From contig JBNKGL010000010.1 in assembly GCA_050289805.1 (NCBI GenBank), positions 62,001 through 126,000 on the forward strand: a stretch of DNA of 64,000 bases, written 5' to 3'. The stretch is from JAUILA01 sp050289805 (GTDB lineage: Bacteria; Bacteroidota; Bacteroidia; Cytophagales; Cyclobacteriaceae). The position numbers and the translations under genes were made by a program. Shown one piece after another: positions 42,435 to 52,071 of the stretch (position 1 is its first letter; the number at the start of each line of letters is the position of its first letter). The notes below the pieces were generated by a model. It did not search any database, was not told where the DNA came from, and saw only the letters and a program-made list of their open reading frames with translations.

Positions 42435-44930
42435 TTAAAGTATAAACTGAAAGCTGATTTTTACCCCAAATTTACTTGCATTCTCAACTTCGCGATAGGT
42501 AAGACGGTGGATGAAATCAACCCGTATGACCTTAAAGATATTTTCGATCCCGTAGCCGACTTCCACGTAGGGCCGGTGCGGGTCGAGATATCCAATAGGT
42601 GCTGTAAGTTCACCTTCTTCTGTCAATTGAGGTAAATTTTGAAGATTCTCGTCACTGAGGTTCCCATACAGGACATTACCGGTTGCCAGTAACCGCCATT
42701 TGAGTTTTTTCATCAACGGTATCCGGTTTAGAATAAACCCTTCAAAATAATGGTTGAGCCGAAGGGTGATATATTGATCACTCGTAAATTCCGACCAGTT
42801 CATTAAATTGTATGCTGCTGTAGTGTAGAAAATCGACTCATTCCCTACGTGATTCTTTAAAAGCGGATAAGGGATTACTTCAAAGATCTTTTCAGCCGTA
42901 ATGGATACCGAACTGGTTCCGAGAAAACCAACCTTATATTTGTCTGAAATATTGATGCTGAGCTTGTTGTAGTTAAAATCCCCTCCCAGGAATCCTTTAA
43001 AGCCGCGTGTATACTGTACGGTAAAAATGGGCCATTTCAGGGTACCCAGGCTCAGGCGCTCATTATCATTCTGAACATAGAGTTCATCTTTGGCAAAACG
43101 CAACTGAAGCCGTAATTCGGTGGTCGTAAAGTTCGTGGCAATTTCATCCAGTTGCTGGGATTCGGTAGTGTAATACGCGAAATTAAATTCGGGTTTATAA
43201 AATTTATGGGTAAATGAAATACTGGGTGTGAGCCCTTTTAATACCTCCCGCTCAAAACTCATCCTTACGTAGTCCTGGTAATAAGGTCTGTTCAGCCTGC
43301 CAAACCGGGTGGCCGCAAGGAATATATTATTACCGATCAGATCCTCTGCCGAAAGTCCGACCTGGTCAATCTCATGTCCATGTGCCAGCCGCAATGTTGT
43401 CCAGTGCTCACGATCGAGGATCCGTTCCACGAACATCCTGTATTTGAATTCTTCATCCTTGACACCATAGGCGAGATAGCCTCCCAATATCCACTTATCA
43501 CTGAAATCAATATTGGTGCGCATACCCAAATGAAAGCGGCTGCCTTCCACATTATTTTGTGCGTATAATGCCAGGTACGGCCCCACGTCGAACTTTCCGA
43601 TTTTGTGGTAACCGTTCACAGCCACCTTGAGTATATCTGTATACGTCCTTACGATAGGTATATTTTTGAGCGTATCGATCATCTGATACACGTTTTTCTC
43701 CGTTGCAGAAAGCGGTTCGTGACGATGCTGATCCCAGTAATCTTCATTTGAAGCATCCAGGCGGTAGTCCTCGTTTAGTTCAATCGGACGAGCATAAAAT
43801 TTTGGCTCATGCGGCTGATTCACGACCATCTTTTTATTTGAGGTATAGAATTTGGCCAGTACACCCGCCATATTATCAGTTATTTCCCCGATATCAAGTA
43901 AAATACGTGTCTGGGATGGAAGCCATGGCCCGGCGGCAGTTTTTTCGAGTTCCTGCTGAACCTTGATTTTCTCAATATAATTCAGGTTTGCAGTTCTGTT
44001 AACGGTCGCGTCTATTCGCTTCAGGGCATAGTCCTCCCGGGTAATCCACATGCTGCCCGTAAAAGCAAGATCCTGTTCACTCTTGGGATAAAAATCCAGG
44101 CGATAACAAAAATCATCATCCACATACAGACTGTCGACGAGTTCGTAGTCATAGTAGGTCTTCCACCCCACGGAAATAGGTGAAACGAATTCCTTGCTTA
44201 CTATATTCAGCCAGTTTTCATAAAAGTTGTATTGCTGAAATGAGGAACCAATGAATTGGGCTGTAAGACTACCGTCCTCTACCCCGACGCCTGTAATCTT
44301 CGTTTTAACAATTTTTTCATGCTGCATTCGGGGCTCCCTGCGGAAAAAATAATTGGAAAGTGTCTCGGATATGAATAATGGCAAAATAGGTTTGCCATCT
44401 TCTCCTGCCAGCTGGTCAACGCTATCCATGACGCTGGTAATCTTTTTCATAAATTTCTTCTCACGAAAAGAATCAGAAATATTATCTACATCGATCTCAA
44501 TCTTTGTATAGGTCTCATATTCATAGGCATTCAGTGCATTTTTATCATTCTCACGTTTATGATCAACCACTTTCCTGAGAATTGGGAAGGCAGGATTTTC
44601 ACCTGCAACAAATACTACTTCATCGAGGCTGATGACATCCTCCGCCAGCTGAAAATTCAATTCCTGCCGTGCCGCACCAGAAAGTGGTTTTGAACGCGTG
44701 ATATATCCAATATAGGATGCAGTGAGGGAATCTGCGTTTTCATTCAGGCGCAATTCATACCGGCCATTGAAATCGGTCGTCGTTCCGGTATTAGTGCCTT
44801 TAATGAAAACATTCACAAACGGAATCGGATCACCGGAATTTGCATCCGTGACTTTACCAGATATGATACGCTCCTGTCCCAGTGCGGGCAGTGAAAGAAT
44901 CATCAATAGTATGGAAATATATAGCCGCAA
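42435..44930 (-). CDS. DUF5686 and carboxypeptidase-like regulatory domain protein, outer membrane
   Basis: The 831-residue exported protein has an N-terminal CarboxypepD_reg-like domain (IISGKVTDANSGDPIPFVNVF), then a region with AYEYETYTKIEIDVDNI, and a long C-terminal DUF5686 barrel ending in FGVKISFQFIL. These are typical outer-membrane proteins of Bacteroidota, sometimes linked to surface assembly, but the function is unproven. It closes the long parE-parC operon, 34 bases after the SanA-like gene. Confidence 0.9.
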   Translation of the reverse strand: MRLYISILLMILSLPALGQERIISGKVTDANSGDPIPFVNVFIKGTNTGTTTDFNGRYELRLNENADSLTASYIGYITRSKPLSGAARQELNFQLAEDVISLDEVVFVAGENPAFPILRKVVDHKRENDKNALNAYEYETYTKIEIDVDNISDSFREKKFMKKITSVMDSVDQLAGEDGKPILPLFISETLSNYFFRREPRMQHEKIVKTKITGVGVEDGSLTAQFIGSSFQQYNFYENWLNIVSKEFVSPISVGWKTYYDYELVDSLYVDDDFCYRLDFYPKSEQDLAFTGSMWITREDYALKRIDATVNRTANLNYIEKIKVQQELEKTAAGPWLPSQTRILLDIGEITDNMAGVLAKFYTSNKKMVVNQPHEPKFYARPIELNEDYRLDASNEDYWDQHRHEPLSATEKNVYQMIDTLKNIPIVRTYTDILKVAVNGYHKIGKFDVGPYLALYAQNNVEGSRFHLGMRTNIDFSDKWILGGYLAYGVKDEEFKYRMFVERILDREHWTTLRLAHGHEIDQVGLSAEDLIGNNIFLAATRFGRLNRPYYQDYVRMSFEREVLKGLTPSISFTHKFYKPEFNFAYYTTESQQLDEIATNFTTTELRLQLRFAKDELYVQNDNERLSLGTLKWPIFTVQYTRGFKGFLGGDFNYNKLSINISDKYKVGFLGTSSVSITAEKIFEVIPYPLLKNHVGNESIFYTTAAYNLMNWSEFTSDQYITLRLNHYFEGFILNRIPLMKKLKWRLLATGNVLYGNLSDENLQNLPQLTEEGELTAPIGYLDPHRPYVEVGYGIENIFKVIRVDFIHRLTYREVENASKFGVKISFQFIL

Positions 44931-44964
44931 TATAATTAAGCGTTAACGGTGTATTCAACTGGAA

Positions 44965-45603
44965 TTAGAGGTTAAGGGTTTCCTTTTTACCCAGAAATTT
45001 TGGCTCCTTATTTACAATATACAAATCCCAAACAGCCAGTGAACGGGCCAGATATTCACGAACCGCCATTTTAAAGCTGGCTGAATAAACCTTTTTTGTC
45101 GCATAGGCATTCGCCTGCATACCCAGGTAATTGGAAATAAACAACGCGCGGTAGGTATGGAACGGCTGAGTAATTACCGTCACCTCATTCTGTCCGAAAA
45201 CCTTCTGGCACCTTACCATGGAATCAAGAGTCCTGAATCCCGCATAATCCAATGTGATCGATTCTTCTGGTACACCCCTTTCCAATAAGGCCTGCTTCAT
45301 CTTCTCAGGTTCATTATAGTAAACGGTGGCATTATCGCCACTCACCAGGATATGCTGGATCTTACCCATTTCCAATAATTCTGCTGCTGCGATAATACGT
45401 TCTTCAAAATAAGGATTGGGACCTCCCTGCATGGTTTTCGGACTGGTTCCCAGCACAATTCCAACCGGAGCAAAAGGGACATCAAGCGGTTCTTCGAAAA
45501 CCTGGCTTTTTGTTGAATTATACACCCAGATATTGGTCACAGTCATGAAAACCACACCAATCCCAAAGAGTATTCCTAAAAATTTTACAATCCGCCTAAC
45601 CAT
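44965..45603 (-). CDS. SanA/YdcF-like (DUF218) protein
   Basis: The 212-residue protein has one N-terminal membrane segment (FLGILFGIGVVFMTVTNIWV). The DUF218 core follows: PVGIVLGTSPKTMQGGPNPYFEERI with LEMGKIQHILVSGDNA, then YAGFRTLDSMVRCQKVFGQ, then VITQPFHTYRALFIS. This fits the SanA family, which affects envelope barrier function in E. coli. It follows trmH by 16 bases, so it is in the operon, and precedes the DUF5686 gene. Confidence 0.9.
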   Translation of the reverse strand: MVRRIVKFLGILFGIGVVFMTVTNIWVYNSTKSQVFEEPLDVPFAPVGIVLGTSPKTMQGGPNPYFEERIIAAAELLEMGKIQHILVSGDNATVYYNEPEKMKQALLERGVPEESITLDYAGFRTLDSMVRCQKVFGQNEVTVITQPFHTYRALFISNYLGMQANAYATKKVYSASFKMAVREYLARSLAVWDLYIVNKEPKFLGKKETLNL

Positions 45604-45619
45604 CCGTAAACCTAATAAC

Positions 45620-46297
45620 TTATTTCAACTTTTTGAGGAATTCACGTTCAAGGACTTCATATCTGTTCACCGACTGTCGGTACCAGGACAACCTAAGCTG
45701 ATCTTTTTCATTTTCCGTCAGATGCCAGTCGGCAGAAGAGTTCCGTAACTTTGGGATCAATGCACCCAGGCAAAGTGAAACGCTCACCGAGATATTCAGG
45801 CTTTCTGTGAACCCGTACATAGGATATGTAACTAACTCATCACAAAAATCAAGCGCGGTTTCCGACAGGCCTTTTGCTTCAGTACCAAAAATAATTGCCG
45901 GCTTCCGGAGCGGATCAATATCATGGATTGACATCGCTGTACGCAATGGTGTCGTTCCTACAATCATATATCCTTCTTCCTTCAATTTACTCAGGCATTC
46001 AACAGTATTATTCTCCAATTCATTGAAACGATATATGTCAATCCATTTAGATGCCCCGTGAACAACACGGGGATTTACTTTAAATTCATGATGATTTTCA
46101 ATGATATAGAGGTCCTGGACTCCAAAGCAATCACAAGTCCGGACAACTGCACTGGCATTCTGCGACTGATAAATATCTTCCAGAACAACGGTAATCTGCC
46201 GTGTTCTGTCGGATAGAACCTGATGCATCAGTTCTTTTCGCGAACTGCTTACGAAACCGCTGAAGTATTCCAGCAACAGCCGCTCTTCCCTATTCAT
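45620..46297 (-). CDS. trmH: tRNA/rRNA 2'-O-methyltransferase, SpoU family (TrmH-like)
   Basis: The 225-residue protein shows the three SPOUT motifs: NASAVVRTCDCFGVQDLYIIE (motif 1), IFGTEAKGLSE (motif 2) and LNISVSVSLCLGALI (motif 3). It uses S-adenosylmethionine to methylate the ribose of G18 in tRNA, if it is the true TrmH. The ATG shares one base with the parC stop (TAATG), so the gene is coupled to the topoisomerase subunit. The closest relatives cannot be decided from sequence alone. Confidence 0.9.
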   Translation of the reverse strand: MNREERLLLEYFSGFVSSSRKELMHQVLSDRTRQITVVLEDIYQSQNASAVVRTCDCFGVQDLYIIENHHEFKVNPRVVHGASKWIDIYRFNELENNTVECLSKLKEEGYMIVGTTPLRTAMSIHDIDPLRKPAIIFGTEAKGLSETALDFCDELVTYPMYGFTESLNISVSVSLCLGALIPKLRNSSADWHLTENEKDQLRLSWYRQSVNRYEVLEREFLKKLK

Positions 46298-49041
46298 TAA
46301 AAATCAAATTCTATCGTTTCTCCAATGTTATAGCCGCCTTCATCTTTTCCTCCCTTGCCTTTTTTTGTTTCACTCTTTTTGTCAGAGCCCGAATCCTTTT
46401 TTTCCTGCTGGTCAACTTCCACCGATTTTTTATTTTCTGCCTGATCGACATCAGGAATTTCATCTTTTTCTGTTTTCACAGACGGACTTTTCTTATCCTT
46501 TTCAGTTTGTTTTGATTCTGTTTTGGATTCAGAAAGTAACTCCACCTTTTTCACCTTATCCGAAGAAAGTTTGTTTCCGATCGCTTTCCATCCCTTAACG
46601 TCAATGATGTCTTCAAGGCGAACAGATTCCTTATCGTACGATTTTGATTTGGGTTTCTGAACAGTGACCTGCACATCTACAGATGCTGCTGTGGAAGCCA
46701 GCAATAACTTGGAACCGCTGCTTTCACTGATGAAGCCAAAACGCTTATTGAGCGTTGATGTCTCAATTTGAAAGCGTTTCACATAGTAGGTCTTACTCTC
46801 GCCATCGTAATAAACACAAGAAATTACACTCTCCGGATCAAACCTTTCAATCAGGACGATCTTGTCCTGTTCATAGCGGTTGGTCAGTTCATAGGAAGTG
46901 AGCTCATAGGAACCATCCTTGTAAATGACCAGAATACTGTCTTCACCATTGAAATTACCAATATATGTGCCCCTTTCATCCTTATTCAGCCTGCCCACGG
47001 AATCATCATACCAGATATCAAGTCCGCTTAACGTAGATACTCCTTCACTTTTGAGATCTATTCTCCGAACCGGATACTTCGTGAGGATATTTCCTCCGGC
47101 ACCCCTTCCCTTGATCTCAAGCTCTGAAAAATCATAGTCAAATATTTTGATTCTTGCTTTAGCTCCGGAAGTAAGTTTCACGGTCACCACTTCCGCTTCA
47201 CCGTTCGGGTTGGCACTGAGGTAAAGAACCCGCGAATTCTTATTCCCTTTCGTGAGATCGTATTCCTTATCCCGGGTAATGGCTGTGATCTGGAACCTTT
47301 TAACCATGGATCTTCCGGTTTTTCCATCCACATAGATCATGTTGTAGGTCATCCGGTCATCACCCTTCTTCCAGACCCCCACGTGTAAAATATCCTTACC
47401 CATAAAGACCTTTTCGGCAATTTTGGATACCATGCACTTACCGTCCTTCCTGATCACAATGATATCATCCAGGTCTGAACAGTCACATACAAATTCATCC
47501 TTGCGCAGGCCGTATCCTACGAAACCATCTTCCCTGTTGACGTAGAGTTTCTGATTGTTCGCGGCAACTACGGTTGTATTGATAGCATCAAATGAACGGA
47601 TCTCCGTCTTTCGTTCACGGCCTTTTCCGTATTTTTCCAGGAGACCCTGGTAGTAATTGATTGCATATTCGGTGATATTGGCCAGGTTGTATTCGGTTTC
47701 CGCAAGCTCATCTTCCAGGCGCTTCAGAAGTTCGTCAGCCTTGAACGAATCAAATTTCGATATTCGTTTGATCCTGATTTCCGTAAGTCGCACAATATCA
47801 TCTTCCGTAATTTCACGATAAAACTGCGGTTTGAAAGGTTCAAGTCCTGTATCGATCGTGGATATAACCGCTTCCCAGGTTTCACATTCCTCAATATCGC
47901 GGTAAATCCTGTTTTCAATGAAAATCTTTTCCAATGATGAGAAAAGGATTTTCTCCATCAGCTCATGTTTACGAATTTCCAGTTCCCGTGTGAGCAGGTC
48001 AACGGTCTGTTCTGTATTGCGCTGAAGGATCTCATTCACCGGCATGAAATGAGGCTTATCCTCAATGATCACACATGAGTTGGGTGAAATGGACAACTCA
48101 CAATCGGTGAAGGCATACAATGCATCGATGGTGATATCCGGTGATTGGCCGGGCGCCAGTGAAACGAGGATTTCCACATCCCGTGCAGTATTATCGACTA
48201 CCTTTTTAATTTTAATCTTCCCCTTATCATTGGCTTTGATGATAGACTCGATAAGGTTGGTTGTTGTGGTACTGAAGGGAATATCCCGAATCACGAGCGT
48301 TTTCTTATCATATTCCTCGATACGTGCCCTTACCTTGATCCTTCCGCCCCGCATACCCTGGTTGTAATCTGAAAAGTCGGCCATCCCTCCTGTCGGAAAG
48401 TCAGGGTAAATCTTTGGCTTCTTGCCTTTCAGAATATCAATCGATGCTTTTATGAGTTCACAGAAATTGTGGGGAAGAATTTTTGTGGACAAACCCACGG
48501 CAATACCTTCCACACCCTGGGCCAGCAGCAAGGGAAATTTCACCGGAAAGGTTACCGGCTCCCTCTTTCGTCCGTCATAGGAAACCTGCCAGTCTGTGGT
48601 TTGTGAATTAAAGACAACGTCGAGCGCGAATTTCGATAGCCTGGCTTCAATATAACGGGGTGCGGCGGCACTGTCTCCTGTTCGGATATCTCCCCAGTTT
48701 CCCTGCGTTTCAATGAGCAGTTCCTTTTGTCCCATATTGACCATGGCATCACCGATCGATGCATCCCCATGGGGGTGATATTGCATGGTCTGACCGATCA
48801 CGTTGGCCACCTTGTTGAACCGGCCGTCATCCATTTCTTTCAGTGCATGCATGATCCGTCGCTGAACTGGCTTAAAACCATCTTCCAGTGCCGGAACAGC
48901 CCTTTCCAGAATTACATAGGATGCATATTCGAGGAACCAGTCCTCATACATTCCGGAAACGGGTACAACATCATGAATCTGATCCTCTCCGCTATATTTT
49001 TCAGGTTTACCGTTCTCTTCGTGCTTATCCATGTTATCCAA
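46297..49041 (-). CDS. parC: DNA topoisomerase IV subunit A
   Basis: The 914-residue protein has the type IIA subunit A core with GFKPVQRRIMHAL, the catalytic Tyr130 in AAPRYIEARLS, and a C-terminal beta-pinwheel. It ends in a lysine- and glutamate-rich tail from about residue 840 with GETIEFDF as the last residues. It cuts and rejoins DNA to unlink daughter chromosomes, together with ParE encoded 1 kb upstream. It overlaps the upstream membrane protein gene by eight bases and trmH by one. Confidence 0.95.
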   Translation of the reverse strand: MDNMDKHEENGKPEKYSGEDQIHDVVPVSGMYEDWFLEYASYVILERAVPALEDGFKPVQRRIMHALKEMDDGRFNKVANVIGQTMQYHPHGDASIGDAMVNMGQKELLIETQGNWGDIRTGDSAAAPRYIEARLSKFALDVVFNSQTTDWQVSYDGRKREPVTFPVKFPLLLAQGVEGIAVGLSTKILPHNFCELIKASIDILKGKKPKIYPDFPTGGMADFSDYNQGMRGGRIKVRARIEEYDKKTLVIRDIPFSTTTTNLIESIIKANDKGKIKIKKVVDNTARDVEILVSLAPGQSPDITIDALYAFTDCELSISPNSCVIIEDKPHFMPVNEILQRNTEQTVDLLTRELEIRKHELMEKILFSSLEKIFIENRIYRDIEECETWEAVISTIDTGLEPFKPQFYREITEDDIVRLTEIRIKRISKFDSFKADELLKRLEDELAETEYNLANITEYAINYYQGLLEKYGKGRERKTEIRSFDAINTTVVAANNQKLYVNREDGFVGYGLRKDEFVCDCSDLDDIIVIRKDGKCMVSKIAEKVFMGKDILHVGVWKKGDDRMTYNMIYVDGKTGRSMVKRFQITAITRDKEYDLTKGNKNSRVLYLSANPNGEAEVVTVKLTSGAKARIKIFDYDFSELEIKGRGAGGNILTKYPVRRIDLKSEGVSTLSGLDIWYDDSVGRLNKDERGTYIGNFNGEDSILVIYKDGSYELTSYELTNRYEQDKIVLIERFDPESVISCVYYDGESKTYYVKRFQIETSTLNKRFGFISESSGSKLLLASTAASVDVQVTVQKPKSKSYDKESVRLEDIIDVKGWKAIGNKLSSDKVKKVELLSESKTESKQTEKDKKSPSVKTEKDEIPDVDQAENKKSVEVDQQEKKDSGSDKKSETKKGKGGKDEGGYNIGETIEFDF

Positions 49042-49372
49042 AATATTCGCTTAAAAGTTGTGAGTATAATATTGCAAGGCATACGGATATAATATTGCCT
49101 ATCAGGTAAAAATCATTTGAAATATGGTTCTCATCCTTGATTCGTGTCGCAATCTTTAATGCAGCAAAAAAGGTGAGTGCCTGGGGATATCCCCGCAGGA
49201 AAGCATAAACCAGGAATGCCCGCTCCACCCAGCCTTTGAACAGACCCCGCCACGACAGACGTGCAGATTTTGTTCCATCAGGCGAATTCCACCGTGCCAG
49301 CAGGTAAAAAACCAGCGCCGCCAGGGCTTCACAGACAAGAATAATTCCAATATAAATCCAAAGCTTATACAT
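49034..49372 (-). CDS. Small membrane protein between satD and parC, unknown
   Basis: The 112-residue product has two or three hydrophobic helices: LWIYIGIILVCEALAALVFYLL at the start, AFLVYAFLRGYPQALTFFAALKI in the middle and LIGNIISVCLAILYSQLL at the end. I do not recognise the family. It overlaps the SatD gene by eight bases and parC by eight bases, so it is a real, co-translated gene and not a chance frame. Membrane partners next to SatD are known in other Bacteroidota. Confidence 0.75.
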   Translation of the reverse strand: MYKLWIYIGIILVCEALAALVFYLLARWNSPDGTKSARLSWRGLFKGWVERAFLVYAFLRGYPQALTFFAALKIATRIKDENHISNDFYLIGNIISVCLAILYSQLLSEYFG

Positions 49373-49994
49373 CCGATATCAATAAGTTTATTAATGCGCG
49401 GGACGTGTAAAAGTCTTTCATCTTTAATGTTCTCTCTTTTCTCCACATCGTGGAAGGGTCCTTCCCGTACATGCCGGCGAGGATCTTATAGTCATGCTTC
49501 TGAATAAAATCATACGCAATTTGCCTGTCCTTTTCAGGCCAGTCATTATAAAATGCCCTGTACAGACGAAACGCAAGAGAAAGCCGTTCATCGGTTCCCG
49601 GCGTAAATCCGGAAATGGAAATCTCGGTATCTCCGCCCTTGATTTCTCCCAGGATTTCCCTTGCACGGGTAAGTCCGGGACCGAGCATCGCATGGGACTC
49701 CTTCCTGTTAATGGGAGTTTCCACGTCCCCGAAATGAACTACATGCCTCAGCCGGAATTGCGGGTCAGTAACCAGGCTCTCCTCATCAATAAAAAAAATT
49801 ATCTCTGCCGCCGTTTGCGCATCAGCCACAATTCCCTGGTATTCATCCCCTAACGTAATGGTGAGTGGAGAAAGAATTCCTGTACCAAATTTTTTATTTA
49901 CCTTATCTACAAGTCCAGAAAATGCACTCATCAATGCCCCTCCTTCAGAATGAGAAGAATTGATGATGTCGGCCATTAGTATTAAATAATTCAT
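49365..49994 (-). CDS. SatD family protein with candidate C-terminal HTH
   Basis: The 209-residue protein has the SatD hallmark: an opening LILMADIINSSHSEGGALM, then ITLGDEYQGIVADAQTA, and RLRHVVHFGDVETPIN followed by AMLGPGLTRARE. The C-terminal part (about residues 160-200) reads KILAGMYGKDPSTMWRKERTL, which looks like a helix-turn-helix. The molecular role of SatD is not known. Two 19-bp dyad repeats fill the 46 bases up to the parE stop codon and abut this start codon, so the protein may regulate itself. It lies between parE and parC. Confidence 0.85.
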   Translation of the reverse strand: MNYLILMADIINSSHSEGGALMSAFSGLVDKVNKKFGTGILSPLTITLGDEYQGIVADAQTAAEIIFFIDEESLVTDPQFRLRHVVHFGDVETPINRKESHAMLGPGLTRAREILGEIKGGDTEISISGFTPGTDERLSLAFRLYRAFYNDWPEKDRQIAYDFIQKHDYKILAGMYGKDPSTMWRKERTLKMKDFYTSRALINLLISDV

Positions 49995-49995
49995 A

Positions 49996-50042
49996 TTGCA
50001 ATATAATTACAATTTATTAATTTTTGCAATATAATTACAATT
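49996..50042. promoter_or_regulatory. Two 19-bp direct repeats with internal dyad, candidate SatD operator
   Basis: TTGCAATATAATTACAATT occurs at 49996-50014 and again at 50024-50042, a 28-base step. Each contains an imperfect dyad, TTGCAAT-N3-ATTACAA. The pair fills the whole gap between the parE stop (50041-50043) and the satD start (49994), so it can act as an operator at a promoter or as an RNA element at the ribosome-binding region. Function is inferred from the layout. Confidence 0.65.
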
Positions 50043-51906
50043 AAGCCGCAGTGTCTTCTACAAGATCCTTCTCAATTCTCAGGTTATCCACGATAAAGTC
50101 CTGACGTTCCGGGGTATTTTTGCCCATATAGAATGATAATAACTGTTTTATGGTTGTATCCTTCTTGATGATGATTGGTTCAAGACGCATTTCATCACCG
50201 ATGAACTTACCAAATTCATCCGGAGAAATCTCGCCCAAACCTTTAAAGCGCGTTATTTCCGGTTTACTCCCCAGTTTTGCAACGGCAGCTCTTTTTTCTT
50301 CTTCGGAATAGCAATAGATGGTTTCTTTTTTATTTCGCACGCGGAATAACGGGGTATCCAGAATGTATACATGGTTATGGCGAACGAGGTCTGGAAAGAA
50401 CTGCAGGAAGAATGTAAGGAGCAGAAGACGGATATGCATTCCATCGACGTCAGCATCAGTCGCGATGATTATTTTCCGGTATCGCAGTCCTTCAATCCCA
50501 TCCTCAATATTGAGAGCATGTTGCAGAAGATTGAATTCTTCATTTTCATACACCACCTTTTTCGTCAGGTTGAAGCAATTCAGCGGCTTGCCACGAAGGC
50601 TGAACACGGCCTGTGTTTCAACATCCCTTGATTTGGTGATAGACCCGCTGGCGGAATCCCCCTCGGTAATGAAAATCATCGTTTCCTCTGCACGTTCCTT
50701 ATTTTTATCGCTGTAATGGACACGGCAATCGCGTAATTTCTTATTATGAAGATTCGCCTTTTTAGCTCGTTCATTTGCCAGTTTCTTGATGCCCGCAATT
50801 TCCTTGCGCTCCCGTTCCGATTGCAGTATCCGCTTCAGCAGGGCATCCGCCACCTGTGAGTTGCGGTGCAGGTAATTGTCAAGTTCGGTCCTGAGAAAGT
50901 CATTCACGAACGTGCGCATCGTAGGACCATCCGGCGCGACATTTTGCGAACCCAGCTTGGTCTTTGTCTGTGACTCAAGTACGGGTTCCTGTACACGAAC
51001 CGCTATGGCAGCGACCACACTCGCACGAATATCAGTCGCATCAAAATCCTTTTTATAAAAATCCCTGACCGTTTTAACCAATCCTTCCCGTAGGGCTGAA
51101 AGGTGGGTTCCCCCCTGCGTGGTATACTGTCCGTTCACAAATGAATAGTATTCTTCACCATACTGATTGCTATGGGTGAGCGCAAGTTCAATATCATTGC
51201 CTTTGAGGTGAATGATTGGATACCGCAGATTTTCAACATCGGTCTTGCGTTCAAGAAGATCTCTCAGACCATTCTCGCTATGAAACTTCTGCCCGTTAAA
51301 ATTGATAGTAAGTCCGGAATTGAGGAAAACATAATTCCAGATCAGGTCATTCAGATATTCCGGGATGAAATGAAAGTTCTTAAAAATGGCGTCATCGGGC
51401 TCAAATGCCACCAGGGTGCCATTCCGTCCGCTGGATGAAGTAACCTTTTGATCTGTTAGTATTTCACCCTGCCGGAATTCGGCAACCTTGGTTTGTCCGT
51501 CCCGATAAGACTGAACCTTGAAATAGTTTGAAAGGGCATTCACTGCCTTGGTTCCCACACCGTTCAAACCCACAGATTTTTGAAAGGCACCGGAATCATA
51601 TTTACCTCCGGTATTGATCTTTGACACGCAATCCACCACTTTGCCCAGGGGAATCCCGCGGCCATAATCCCTCACCTCTACCCTGTGATCAGTAATTTTC
51701 ACATCGATGGTTTTTCCATATCCCATCATATGCTCATCAATACAATTGTCGATCACCTCTTTCACCAGAACATATATTCCGTCATCCTGGGCAGACCCGT
51801 CGCCGAGCTTGCCAATATACATTCCGGGACGTAAACGAATGTGTTCTTTCCAGTCTAATGACCGGATGCTATCTTCTGTATATTGAACCTGATTTTCTGC
51901 TGACAT
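50041..51906 (-). CDS. parE: DNA topoisomerase IV subunit B
   Basis: The 621-residue ATPase subunit has a GHKL domain with VKEVIDNCIDEHMMGYG and DYGRGIPLG, the GLNGVGTKAVNALS loop, and a TOPRIM domain with EGDSASG near residue 415 and IATDADVDGMHIRLLLLTF further on. It ends with the RFKGLGEISPDEF segment typical of type IIA subunits. With ParC it separates linked chromosomes. The satD operator region lies directly downstream, and the gene appears to start a seven-gene operon. Confidence 0.97.
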   Translation of the reverse strand: MSAENQVQYTEDSIRSLDWKEHIRLRPGMYIGKLGDGSAQDDGIYVLVKEVIDNCIDEHMMGYGKTIDVKITDHRVEVRDYGRGIPLGKVVDCVSKINTGGKYDSGAFQKSVGLNGVGTKAVNALSNYFKVQSYRDGQTKVAEFRQGEILTDQKVTSSSGRNGTLVAFEPDDAIFKNFHFIPEYLNDLIWNYVFLNSGLTINFNGQKFHSENGLRDLLERKTDVENLRYPIIHLKGNDIELALTHSNQYGEEYYSFVNGQYTTQGGTHLSALREGLVKTVRDFYKKDFDATDIRASVVAAIAVRVQEPVLESQTKTKLGSQNVAPDGPTMRTFVNDFLRTELDNYLHRNSQVADALLKRILQSERERKEIAGIKKLANERAKKANLHNKKLRDCRVHYSDKNKERAEETMIFITEGDSASGSITKSRDVETQAVFSLRGKPLNCFNLTKKVVYENEEFNLLQHALNIEDGIEGLRYRKIIIATDADVDGMHIRLLLLTFFLQFFPDLVRHNHVYILDTPLFRVRNKKETIYCYSEEEKRAAVAKLGSKPEITRFKGLGEISPDEFGKFIGDEMRLEPIIIKKDTTIKQLLSFYMGKNTPERQDFIVDNLRIEKDLVEDTAA

Positions 51907-52071
51907 AATTTTCCTTTTCTACACACTGCCTGAAAGCGAATAAACACGAAAAACACCATTTATTCAAGCAATGAAATTGATTTAATGAGGGAATATTTCT
52001 AAATAAAAAAATGAAATAATCAATTATAAATATCTGTATATCAGATTATTATACTCTATCCAGTCAAGCAG

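Noticed and set aside
46297..46530. The lysine- and glutamate-rich end of parC as a separate gene or a frameshift.
   Set aside because: The frame is continuous, and the final residues GETIEFDF look like a conserved ParC terminus; a low-complexity linker is common there.
49060..49105. Two copies of ATAATATTGC near the start of parC that resemble part of the satD dyad.
   Set aside because: They fall inside the coding sequence of the upstream membrane protein and lack the full dyad.
51907..52071. AT-rich 165-base stretch between parE and the membrane protein gene as a possible small RNA.
   Set aside because: No stem with a T run and no conserved motif is visible; it probably only holds promoter sequence.
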